NCBI GenBank assembly: GCA_030704615.1
Contig: CM060732.1
Location: 67,189,053 to 67,253,052, forward strand
Source: Takakia lepidozioides
Lineage: Eukaryota; Streptophyta; Takakiopsida; Takakiales; Takakiaceae
DNA length: 64,000 nt
Direction: 5' to 3'
Part shown: positions 31,400 through 42,666 of the stretch, piece by piece
How the letters are laid out: each line of letters begins with the position of its first letter
Numbering within the stretch: position 1 is the first letter of the stretch
Made by a program: the position numbers and the translations under genes
Notes under the pieces: model-generated
The model's input: the letters and a program-made list of their open reading frames with translations, nothing else
Told to the model about the DNA's origin: nothing
Database searches by the model: none

Positions 31400-33520
31400 C
31401 TGCTGCGTCCCCTCACAAATTTTGGGGGCCTTTTGGGGCAAATCCTACAAAATGCCACCATTGCAGTGGGCCCAATTTTGGGCCATTTCAGTAAAACTTA
31501 AAAATTACTACCATCGTATTTACATATTTGAGTGACGGGATAAAAGTGGATAGGCCTGAAAAAATAACTCAATTTGGGAAAAAACGAAAAAACCCTCATG
31601 CCGACACTTGGTCAAACAAGGGGGCGTTGGAGAGTTCACAAACACACAAGGGTAGAAGCAATGGAAAAGCAAGACAGAAAGGGGACCCTGCTCGAGGCCA
31701 AATCTTTCAACCCTAACTCAGGCAATCCGATACACAACTTTCAACTGCCATAGATAAGCATGGATGAAACTTAGCGGATTCTGTCAAATATAAAAAAGTT
31801 AGTAAGGAAAAAAAAAGATTAAAGCCCAAAAGAATGGGCGTTTAAGGGTAGGTTCTGTAATAGATATACATGTATATATATAAAGCAGTTCATTCTGCCC
31901 GATTAATTCTAGAGTGGTCCAAGAATTAACGTGGTTCTGGAGTTAAAAGAGGGGCCCAATTTAATAAGGCCACATGAATTAATTAACGAAATGAAGGGTC
32001 CCAAAAAAGACGGCTGGAAGCTGATAGTTATTAAATAGGGGATGGTGATACCTATTAAATTGGGGACATCTATCAAGTGGTGAGAGTATGCCACATGTCC
32101 CACCGCTCTCAGAGGGTAGGTATGGAACGAATGGAACATCAATGAGAATACCATGGACCTTCAAATTTTAACAATAATATATTTATATACCTGTATATGT
32201 GTGTATGTATACAGCTGAGAAATTTGTTGACGACAGATTTTTTTATTTTGGTTTTTGAGATTTTACAGAACAGGGACAGAGGCCCTGGAAGTTTATTCAT
32301 TGGATTTCTTTGATGTCAGCAGTCAAAGAATAATCAGATGTAATCAGAGGACCCCTTTTTATAGTTCGGTTGGCTACAATGGGTGACATCCAACATAGAT
32401 ACATCTATATGCCTCTCAGTGACCACTTAAGACGCCCTTGCGCCGGGCTATCTGTTGGATTGTTGCGGAAGGAAGGTAGTGTGCACGAGGACGAAACCAG
32501 TATTGGGCGGTTATTTGATTTTTTCATAACCGGTGGTTCCGGTTGTTTCAGAAACTATTAACTGCGGTTGCGATTATTAAATTTTTTATGGCTAAATATA
32601 ACCTCCGCGGTTATGGTTACTTGCAAAAACCTCAAATAATCGGCGGTTTTCATCAAATAACCGCAGGTATTGGGCGGTTCATTAAGAGGTTTTTTGTTTG
32701 GTTATTTGAATGCGTGACCTCCGCCGGTTCCTAACTGGACCGGTTACTTCATTTTTTCACCTCTGCCGGTCATATATATATATAACGGGATAGGTAACCG
32801 CCGGGTATTAGAGAGAAATTCAAATAACCACCCAACACTGGACGAAACCTCGGAAAATGATCACCTAAGTAAATTCCACACCTCAAGAGATTTTAATTTC
32901 TCTATGGAGACTCGGTCCAGTAACGTTATTAAAATATATATTTTCAACATATTTCTCGTTCCTTTTATGATTAATATGAAAAATATTAATGAATTATCAT
33001 TATTATTCTACTGAAAAGAGACCAGGATGCGCAGCGCGGGATGATTTCATCCAGCCAAAAGCCACTGACGGCGGGCAGCCCCAAGAGTAGTAATGGTTTC
33101 GTTTTCTTTCTTTAGTTTCTCGCGGGTTGGCACGAGTTGCATGCGCAATGAAAGAGATAACTATCGCCTCCCTCGCATTCATGTCTGTTCATTGCAGTAC
33201 ACATAACAGCTCTCAAGCTTTCAAGTCCAGCAATCTACTGGAATCCGAGAGTTTGGACGTTGGAATGTAGACATCGGGCAACGAGGTCGTAGGGCGTTAG
33301 GTGGCTTTGAAGGCAGCTTCAACTCATAAGCGGTAGTATGATTCCAGTGGGCAGTCATTTGTTCAACTGCTTTCGGTGATATTGTTGTACAAGTCTTGGG
33401 AAAGAGAGGGCTCCAGGAGCTTCGACTACATATCAATTGTCTGCGACGGGATTGAAACTTGCTGTGCACCAAGGGATTGAAACTTCTTTGTTGAAAATCA
33501 AGAGAGCGGGAGTTGTGCTT
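31400..33520. other. No recognised gene
   Basis: AT-rich sequence with (AT)n runs near 31870 and 32770. GCGGTTATTTGA/TAACCGC-type words recur between 32500 and 32830. Nothing coding can be supported. Confidence 0.4.
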
Positions 33521-33527
33521 GCTGCAG

Positions 33528-33995
33528 GTGCGTGCTAACCCCAACTTTGTAAGGATGTTTTGCAACCTGACGGAGTGATATCTGCAGACTTTGCTTTATC
33601 CACAGTATAGGACAGTTTCCCTCGTACTTTTCTTACTAGCTTACTTTCCTTTTTGAAGTGAGGCGTGTAGTTTAGGGAACCATGGCTCCCAGGTTCCAGC
33701 CCCGGACTCTCTACAGCAATTACACATTTGGATCATGATTTGCTGTGACTGGTTACGTCTCTTCAAACTTGTTAAGTTTAAAATTTCAATCTTCCAGCAC
33801 GCCACCTCTCCATTCTGCTGTTAGGACTGCCTGCGTTTCCATCGTCTCCAGTATCTGTTAGAACTTGTTTGTAGAAATTGTGACGTGCTTCCTTCAGCCA
33901 TCAACTGGATGCAGTTTCAGAGTATTGTACGAGAGCACGAACCTGGCAGTTCCTCACACATGGTAGATGGCATTTTAATGGTTCTGATTGTGCAG
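33528..33995 (+). other. Probable 5'-UTR intron of the interrupted MATE gene
   Basis: Donor TGCAG/GTGCGT at 33528 and acceptor TCTGATTGTGCAG ending at 33995, 19 nt before the MATE start codon. The paralogue on - has an intron in the same place with an acceptor TCTGATTGCAG. Confidence 0.55.
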
Positions 33996-34014
33996 CAGAA
34001 AAGCTGGGAGAGAT

Positions 34015-35880
34015 ATGGAGGCGCAGGACTCTTTGAAGGAGCCCTTCACAGGCAGGGAGGAGTCAGCACACCTCTCCACACTTGAACCCACCACAAATTC
34101 ACCCGTGTTTTCATTTGGGGATGAACGATGTAATAGTTACACTAGCGAGAAAGGCGATAGAGCGTCTATCTTATGGCCAGCAAAGTGGTCGGTATGGGGA
34201 GAGACTAGGAATCAGCTAGCGATTGCTGTGCCAATGATATGTGTAAATTTGCTTCAGTACTCACTGAATGTAGTATCCGTCATGTTTATGGGGCACTTGG
34301 GTGAACTTGCCATCCCTTGGAATTTATCAGTGATCAGGGAAGTCACTTCATTAATGAGATCATTGAATTATTGACTAAAGAGTTCATGATTGTGCATAGG
34401 AAGAATACAACATATTTCCCACAGGGTAATGGGCAGGCGGAGGCTACCAACAAAATACTATGTACTATCTTGGGTAAGATAGTCAATGCAAACAGAACGG
34501 ATTGGGATACAAAGCTGTTGACACAGCTTTGTGGTCATACATGACTTCATATAAAGTCACCACTAAGTATACACCATTCCAATTAGTTTATGGTATGGAA
34601 GCTTTACTGTTACAAGCACAAGCCTTCTAATGGGAATGGCAACTTCAATAGAGACCTTGTGCGGGCAGGCATACGGAGCCAAGCAATACCACATGTTGGG
34701 TATCTATCTTCAGCGTGCATTGTTGGTCCTGAGTATTGCGAGCCTACCAATTGCTGTTGTGTGGTGGAACATGGGCTACCTTCTCAGGGCTCTTGGGCAG
34801 GACCCTGAGATCTCAGTAGTGGCAGGGCAATATGCCCGGTGGCTGATTCCAACCTTATTTGCGGTTGCCTCTACTCAAAGCTTGGTGAAGTTTTTGCAAA
34901 CACAGAGCGTCGTGTTGCCAATGACATTGATGTCATTGACCACGTTGCTTCTCCATATCCCCATGTGCTGGCTGATGATTTACAAGCTGGACTTCGGATT
35001 TCGTGGGGCAGCTATTGCCAACGGGATATCAAATTGGTTGAATGTTTTGTTCATGTGTGCCTATGTGGCATTTTCACCTCAGTGTAAGAAGACTTGGACA
35101 TCGTTTTCCACGGAGGCGTATAAGGAGCTCGGAAGTTTTTTCAAGCTGGCCATCCCTTCCGCAGTCATGATATGCTTGGAGTTCTGGTCATTTGAAATAC
35201 TTGTGATTGTCTCAGGGCTGTTGCCGCACCCACAGCTAAAAACATCCACCCTCGCTATCTGTTTGACGAATCTCGTGTTGATGTACATGGTACCATTTGG
35301 CCTCAGTGCTGCAGTCAGCACTCGCGTTTCCAACGAGCTTGGAGCTGGAAACCCACTAGCGGCCAAGTATGCGGTGGTCGTCGCCGTCGTAATGGCCGTG
35401 TTGGAAGGTGCTCTGATGGGAATTCTGCTGCTAACAGTTCTGCGCAATGTCAATGGCCGGGCCTTCACAAATGAAGCCGAGGTTATCGAGTACGTGGCCC
35501 GTTGTATGCCTTTTCTTTCATCACTTGTATTCCTGGATGGCATCCAAGGTGTTCTTTCAGGCGTGGCGAGGGGATGCGGTTGGCAAGCTCTTGGAGCGTA
35601 CACGAACCTCGGGTCGTTTTACATTGCGGGCTTGCCATGCGCAATCATACTGGCCTTTGTCTTCCACTTCGACGGCGTGGGCCTGTGGATAGGAATCACC
35701 GTAGGGATAGCAGTCAAGACTATTGCCCTTCTCCTTATTACACTCTTCACCGATTGGGACAAGCAGGCCATGTATGCATCGGGTCGGATCTACTCATCTG
35801 CAAGCGCGGTACTGCCCCTTCAAAGGGAAGAGATTCATCGTCTGTCGAACGAAGAAAGGGATTATCTGCTGACCCATTGA
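34015..35880 (+). pseudogene. MATE-family efflux transporter interrupted by integrase DNA
   Basis: The ATG at 34015 opens MEAQDSLKEPF, parallel to the intact paralogue (42667-44154), and runs to GHLGELA at about 34311 inside the first transmembrane part. The next 45 nt found in the paralogue are absent, and 312 bp of Ty3/gypsy integrase sequence stand instead. The MATE frame resumes at about 34624 with LLMGMATSIETLCGQAYGAKQY and stays open to the stop at 35880 (416 codons). It includes the plant MATE hallmarks CGQAYGAKQYHMLGIYLQRA and RVSNELGAGNP. MATE proteins export metabolites or toxins by cation antiport through about 12 membrane helices. The inserted part has a stop and is out of frame, so full-length protein cannot be made. 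The intact 3' part suggests a recent event or a shorter product from 34630, which would lack helix 1. Confidence 0.8.
34312..34623 (+). mobile_element. Ty3/gypsy integrase fragment inside the MATE gene
   Basis: Encodes, in the same direction as MATE, EFISDQGSHFINEIIELL, YFPQGNGQAEATN (second Asp and Glu of the catalytic triad), DWDTKLLT and, after a one-base shift, YTPFQLVYGMEALL. No LTR, target duplication or transposon end flanks it, and 45 bp of the host gene are missing. This fits filler DNA captured during break repair better than transposition. Confidence 0.85.
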
Positions 35881-38050
35881 CTATGTGCAAATACTTTAGC
35901 AATACCTGAGAAGACGAGATCACTGTGGAGAATATCTATGTGACGTCAATGAATTTGACAGGTTCGTCATGTGCTGTTGGTAATCATTTTTGACATTATG
36001 CGAGTTTCAAGAGGGGCCGACTCATCACCTGCAGAGAAACTAGAAGCATTTCACACAGCTGTCGAGGAAACTTGGTCTCTAATTATGTATCCCTGCCACA
36101 AGCTTTAACAATATGACTGTGATCTGTCATTCTCTGCGGCTATCTCTGTAATTGTCGAACAAACCAATGTCTCCAATGTGTTGCTCTCAAATTGGATATA
36201 CAGTAACTATTCAATCAAAGGCTTTAAAACCTGTAGCAACCAGCATTGACAGTCGAGTCTCTCAATTGAGAACACATTTTTGGAAACCATCCAACCGGTG
36301 TACATACTACATACAGCAAGTTTCGGGAATGTGTAAGCTACTGGTTGAAACCGTGAGGAAACCGTTTGATGTGCGGGGACTGTGCCGAGAACTGTTCAAA
36401 TTTTAATGAACTGTGCTCTACTTAAGCACATTATAGTACTTGGAAATGTGTGTAGGTCTCTCATCCCAACCCCTGTTTACGAAGTAATTGTAGCTGCAAC
36501 GACTGATAAATAGTCCCAAACAGCATGAGCGGCTCTATCCACTTTTTGGTTGACCGCTTGATCTAGACGAGCATCAGAGCTGGGTACAGCTGATCAATCC
36601 AGCCCTATGCGACGGTGAACCCCACTGTAATACATACTGTAAGCCACTATCAGAGAAAATGAAGAGGGTGCAAGATCTGCTGTAACGTAAACAATCTGCC
36701 TTATCAGAGATGATGGTGGTTTTGCGATCGCCGCTGCGGTAGCGGAAGGGAAAACAGCGGTTCTCGATTCTTAGCACAAACAAAATCTATAACGTGCCAA
36801 AAGAAATCCACTCCCATCTTATGTTCTGCCTCTCAATCACCAAGACCAGAAGTAGTGATTACACATGGAGCGGCACTGGAGAATCCTTACTTACTGGAAC
36901 CTACATACCATGGTCTGACAGCATACCTTCCAGCTAAGACATGTTGTTGCTTTTACTGCCCTTGCACCCAAATATGTCCTTGAGAACCTTCACAATTTCT
37001 ATCTCTATCAACAGTATGTCAACACAAGATAATTAATTTCTGAAGTCCTTAAACTAGCATACTGATACAGTATTAGCCTTTGAGCGCCCTTCCAATTCAG
37101 ACTATGGATCATAAGTACACTCTGCATGTTCAACATACCTATTCCTCATCAACTGTATGTCTGACCCACACTATCTAGCGTGATCAATATTCCGGCCTTT
37201 AGGTACCTAACACACAACGGCTGCGTAACGGATGCTGTCAACTAACATTCTCCTTCATGTGCTCCCATCTCGCGTTCAAACCTAAAACCTGCAAAAAGAA
37301 TTGTGGAACTAAAAATTACGGATACGATAAAATGCCCACCTCAGGAACGTGATGATACACACTAAGCTTAAGTTAAAATCTACACAAGCTGAGGTTGGTG
37401 ATTTTGAAAGAAAGAAAGGAAGCATAAATTGTAGTGTCTCTTCATTCCGAATGATTACTGCCTTTTGAGTGTTTATAATTATGTCACTATGACTGAAGAA
37501 GGAGAAGCAAGGTACTAGGCAAGCGTTGCTTTGCTTGCTGCAATCATATGGCAATCACCTACTCTCACCCATCCAACGGATCCATTGTATTAGGTACTCC
37601 CTCAGATAGTTCAAGAGTTGGTGAGGAAAAGTGATGGAGGAGATACCAGGCATCATGTCTCATGCAACTCGGTTGTAGCTTCAAAGGTGACCGTGTTTTT
37701 CCATGATCAAAAAAAGAATACATATCACTCTCCCTGATAATTACTGTTTATTATCGTCCTTTATGCTAAGTAGCTATGTAGTTGAGAAACTCCAATGCAA
37801 TACAAGTACAAGATTTGGAAAGTGCAACATGAGTATGGGACGTTGAACTTGGAAAACTCAATTGCATGATAATTACAAAATAGTTTTGAAGGCTATAGTG
37901 CCTGAGGTGGGTGAAAACATGCTAAACACATGCCACTGCACCGATCAGTGCTATATAATACTTTATCTGGATCTCAGTGCAGAGGCAATAGATTCACTTT
38001 TCCTCAAGTTACACCACATCCATTGCAACGACCTCGTCAGTTGCTCCCAC
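35881..38050. other. Intergenic region, no recognised gene
   Basis: Follows the MATE stop. Only short ORFs without domains are seen on either strand. It presumably holds the MATE 3' UTR and the upstream region of the PLAT gene. Confidence 0.5.
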
Positions 38051-38055
38051 CACTC

Positions 38056-38130
38056 TTATATAAACTGCAATTCAATCTCCCTTGTTATTCAGTCTCATCA
38101 AGGCTTCTCTCATATACACATCTATGTACT
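38056..38130 (+). promoter_or_regulatory. TATA box and two-codon upstream ORF of the PLAT gene
   Basis: TATATAAA at about 38056 lies 137 bp before the chosen start codon. Transcription would begin near 38087. The first ATG after that (38124) reads ATG TAC TGA, a minimal upstream ORF; the next ATG is the main start at 38193. Confidence 0.5.
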
Positions 38131-38192
38131 GATACTCGCAAATAGTATTGGGAAGCTTGCAAGTATCTAAGCATTGTGGTGATCATCCCGAA

Positions 38193-39682
38193 ATGGTGAC
38201 GCTTGGAGGGCAAGTATGTGGAGCTCGTGACCAGATGAGATGGAGGTTCTTCGGGCTCTCCTCAGCGAGCATCTTAGTGTTGGTGTTGGGTGCAGTATGC
38301 ATGCCTGTGGAGGCAAATAAACGCTATCAAATACGACCACGAGCATTGATTCACCAAGACCCACCGCAGTATGAGCCTTCTCTGCCACCGTCACTGTCAC
38401 CACCACATTATTATCACTCTCCACTGCCACCGCCGTTGTTGCATCACGAGTCTCTGGCGCTAGTGCTTCATGACTCCCCACCTTTGCCATTGCATAATGA
38501 GTCGTTACCCTCGCCTTTGCACAATGCTTCGACACCACCTCATGAATCTCCACCACCACCCTCGCCTTTGCACCATGGGTCGCCTCCACCACCATCACCA
38601 TCGCATCATGAACAGCATGAATCTCCGCCGCCACCCTCACCTTTGCACCATGGGGCACCTCCACCACCACTGCATCAGCTTGAGTCTCCTCCACCACCAT
38701 CACCACCGCAGCATGAGTATTCTCCTCCGCCACCCTCGTCACCAATTAGGAAACTACAATCTTCATCACCGACGAGAAAATTTGATGAAATGACCATCTC
38801 GACTTCATCTCGTCTATCTACAGCTTTCACACCTTCATCATCGCCGTCACGATTGCCTGCCCCGGTGCCTGCTCCAGGGCCTGGAGTAGGGCCCGAAAGA
38901 ACACCCGCTCCCTCCGCCGGTAGCAGCTCCAATTGTACTGCAAATACTACCATGGTAAATTATTCAAGGCCCGTGGTCTCTTACACCTGACTGGGGGCTC
39001 ATCGATTTCTACATAGATTATCTCGTTTTGTGATTGTATCTCAAGCTGTGGTTGTGAAATTATTCTTGCAAAAAGTTTGAACCCATGTGATGTTCAAGGA
39101 CCTTTAGGAGTTTGAACATGAAATATAGATGTTGTCACCTAACTTGACGTTGGAATCACCATAGTTCACATGTGGGAGCTTATAGATATGCACTCAAGCT
39201 TCTATGTAGCATCCACAATCTAGAGTTCCGAACTCATCATATATGTAACAATCACATTCCTAAATATATAAAATATCATAACATCATCATGCATCTATCC
39301 AATGTTTCTATTGCAGTTAAATGACCAGTGCACATACACTATAATCATCGAGACTGGCAACATCGACGGAGCAGGGACCTATGCAGACGTAAACGTGGAG
39401 TTTTTTGATAAGTACGGAAACTCGGTGTTGTTTGTCGACCTCGACAACGAATCGGACAACTTCAAGAAAGGTGCAACCGACACATTCATTCTAGTGGACG
39501 ATTGTTTAGAGAACATATGTGGAATGCGTCTGTCCCACGACGATGCTGGACCAGACCCCAGTTGGTTTGTTGACACTGTCAGTGTCTCCGTCTTGTATCA
39601 GACCCAAGTGTTTAACGTTTTTGAATGGCTCTCTAAGTACGAGCCACCATACATGCTCTCCAAAGAGATCACCTTATGTTAG
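38193..39682 (+). CDS. Secreted hydroxyproline-rich protein with C-terminal PLAT domain
   Basis: Two exons, 38193-38954 and 39317-39682, with phase-0 junctions ATG/GTAAAT and TTGCAG/TTAAAT. The protein is 375 aa from the first ATG (361 aa from ATG 38235, which begins directly with a signal peptide, MRWRFFGLSSASILVLVLGA). After the signal peptide come about 150 residues of His/Pro-rich repeats with many SPPPPSP blocks (extensin-type, likely hydroxylated and glycosylated in the cell wall), then a Ser/Pro stretch. Exon 2 is a PLAT/LH2 beta-sandwich of the plant-stress type: CTYTIIIETGN, AGTYADVNVEFFDKYGN, FKKGATDTF, C-x4-CGMRLSHDDAGPDPSWFVDTVSV. It presumably acts at the cell wall or outer membrane face. 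It lies between the two MATE genes. The short upstream ORF could dampen translation. Confidence 0.8.
38955..39316 (+). other. Intron of the PLAT gene
   Basis: 362 nt from GTAAAT to TTTCTATTGCAG. Without splicing the first exon would end at a stop at 38988-38990 and the PLAT domain would be lost. Confidence 0.8.
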
Positions 39683-42660
39683 GGATAATTTGAGAGCACT
39701 CCTTGCAACATTGTATGAGCTGGGCTTCCGCCAAGATTTCATGTGAGGACTCAATTACAACAAGCAAATTATTAACATGTTGTTCCGCATGGTATAGCAC
39801 TGGATACCTATATATTTTGTGAATCCAAGCATACATCTAGACTTGGAATGGAGGGAAACAAGTAGTTATAAGATATAGATAATCAGATCTCAATAAGATA
39901 TGTTCATGCGTTAAGATCTTAAAATAAAGTTTGTTGCTTTAGAATGGACAGTGTAAGTATCATCTCATTGACTATCTTTGCCAATTTTTGCGGCTCAGAT
40001 GCACGGACTTTCAATTTCCCAGATTCAGCCGTCTTCCATGTGTCTTTGTACTAAGCTGTTTCTATGGAAATCACAGAATAATCTGTGCAAGTCTATGATT
40101 TCATATCTTCCTCTAAGTTCGCCAGAATTTTCAGGATTGATGCTGCTTTGAGTGACAGGAAATTACAATATCTGCTGATCATATGCTTAGTTTCCACAAC
40201 TAGCAAATTCAAGCCAATTGGAGGCATCAGGGCTAGGGGCACCAAGTTTAAAGCTCAATTGAAATTTTGAGGGGCTATCTTTTGGCTCCTTTTTGTTTTT
40301 CCCAGCTTTTAGCTTGGCCCCATCTGGCTCTTTCATCCCTTGCTCTTTCGTTTTCCTCTGTCGTTATGCTGTTATGTTGTTTCCCTTTGTAAGTCTTCAC
40401 TGTTTGTGGTTATTTTTACCCTTCTCTTAATTCAATTGAACTCCCTTTTATTAAAAAAAATGAAATGAAAAAAAATGAATTTGTGCTCTCCTTTTTTCTT
40501 TACACTATTAGAAGGCCAATAAAAAAAAAGGCGAAAAAATGCGGGTTTCTTTTCTTTTCTTGTCTTTGTGGGGGTGGGAAGTTTGGGCAATTTGGGTAAA
40601 ATGAAAACAGAGATGGTATGAAACTAGTTATTGACCCTAGTCCTGTTCTAGTCTCCCACTTTGCAGTCATCACTGGAATGTTTGGTGCCATACTCTCATT
40701 CCAAGCACAAGAGAGATTCGATGCTTTGGACATGTATATATAGGCCACTTTGTCGCTCATTCAAGTTGTAAATAAATACTTCTCCCAATGAGCCAATTGG
40801 AGGGAGTACCGTGTCAAAATATGCACCCCAAATCGTTTGAAAATTGAAACAAGGTAAAGGAGAGTGGATATGTAGAGGTTGTTGATGTGGTGTCTGCATA
40901 TGGACCCCAGAGAGCGATTGCTCAACTGGAAAAGTGGCACCATTTCTGGCGCAGCTGCTGGATTGTTGCGACTGACTAACTGCGCCATTTCAAAGCTTCT
41001 AGATTGTAGCGACGATGGAGAGGCAGGTGAGGATGGGGAGTTGGTTGGTGCGAGATAGTCAGGTGAGAGGTGAGCAGCAGCCAAGAGAGAACTTTAGGTT
41101 CAGATGCAATCAAGAGAGGCATGGCTCTCAGGGTGACTACAGGGTTCTTATGTAACACAAGTTGTACAAGGTTTTCATGGCCAATGTGATTTGGGGTGCA
41201 CATGCAGCTCCTGTTTTTCTGCTTGAAATTGTATCTACACTGTGGGTAGATGGATGGCTTGCAGCTGCTACCTCGAAAGAGTTGATTTTTTTTTCTCCAC
41301 CTGTCCCCATGGTATTGTGCATACTGATGCATTTCTGACACATAGTCTTCTTCCACCTCACTATTTGGCGTAGTGATACCCACTGACCAGTAGTATGGTC
41401 TGGCCCATGCTACATATGTAGCTTCACACCTCAGCTTTTAGCCAGCATAGAGCTGAAGCCATGTGCAGTTTCCTCACCCTCAGATCCTGCGTCAGAGCAC
41501 TTGGCAGACATTTCCGCACCATCATCTGCATTTTTAGCTGGGCAGAATATTTCCAAACCAACAGAACATAATATGGAGGACAAAGCAAAGCCAGGCGCAA
41601 CTGGGAAACCCAGAATTTCAGTTTACAACAGGCTAGCTTAAAGAGCTTCATGGTAACTCCTGATTAGCAGATTCAGAGAAGGCACTGCAGTATCAAACAG
41701 ACTAAAAAAGGAGAGCAGAGATCAGTCCAGGAAGGGTCATAGGTGAGTGCTCATAACAATGCATATGTAGGTCCAAATCACAGAGGTCTGGTAATCCTCA
41801 TAAGAAGCCACCAGTCGTATCTCATAACAGACTAAGACTCAGTAACAGAGCTGTCCGGCAACACCCACATACCAAAAGACAACCTCTGGCGAGATGCCTC
41901 AGCAGCCAGCCTGAGGGACAGATCACAGACAGGTATCATGAACTAAGTAAAGGAGTCCTAAATGCCAAGTGAGTCCAGCACTCACACATGGACATAGTTC
42001 CTGAAATCTGTCATATGTCCTGGGACTGGTACCCCAAATTCTGGTTCCAACAAACCCAGCCACATCATAGAGCCCACCTACCATGATAGCATCCTAATTG
42101 ACTTGGCTCCTTGCAGTCACATTTAAATCCGAGCACAGCACACCTCGCAAACCTCTTTACTTTTGAACTTGAACACATAAAAATCTCTTAGAGGCAGGAT
42201 TAATAACCTGGAGGTAAGCCCGTCAACCCTACTACCTGGGACGCGGCTGCACCAACCCTAAAACTAGAGAACAACATTTGCAGTGAAATTCTGGAATTCT
42301 TTATGGTGTGTCGACACTCTCCCACCTACATGGCACATAGACTACTCTCTATCCCATGGTAATGGAAAAAAGAAGAGTCAGATAGGTATGAGACCCTGGC
42401 TTGCGCATGATCCCTCCTGGAACACCTAAAACTCACTGAGACATGATCTTGGTGTTTAGCGCATCAGGGGGAAAAACTGCCACAGCAGTTGCACTCAGCC
42501 CACGACAATCTAGCATTCAATATCTTCTACTGGGAAGCATAGTGCTGACTGCAGAGATGTAACTCTATCATCATCATCATCATCATAAAATAGGAGCAAG
42601 GAATCAAAAAGTAGGCGATAATATCTCTCTTCTACCAGGTGAGGGATCTCCAAGGCTGTG
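39683..42660. other. Intergenic region between PLAT and MATE genes
   Basis: No supported gene. The longest ORF is 135 codons on - (40976-41383) with no recognisable domain. A (CAT)n run lies at about 42570-42590 beyond the MATE stop. Confidence 0.5.
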
Positions 42661-42666
42661 GTCCAG

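Noticed and set aside
34300-34624. The integrase fragment as a spliced intron of the MATE gene
   Set aside because: The only plausible donor/acceptor pair joins out of frame, creating TAA, and 45 bp of conserved coding sequence are missing.
38467-38745. - strand and second-frame ORFs across the PLAT gene repeats
   Set aside because: Shadow frames of the SPPPP repeats; no start context or domain.
40976-41383. 135-codon ORF on -
   Set aside because: No recognisable domain, no paralogue in the window, and low-complexity C-terminus; treated as chance.
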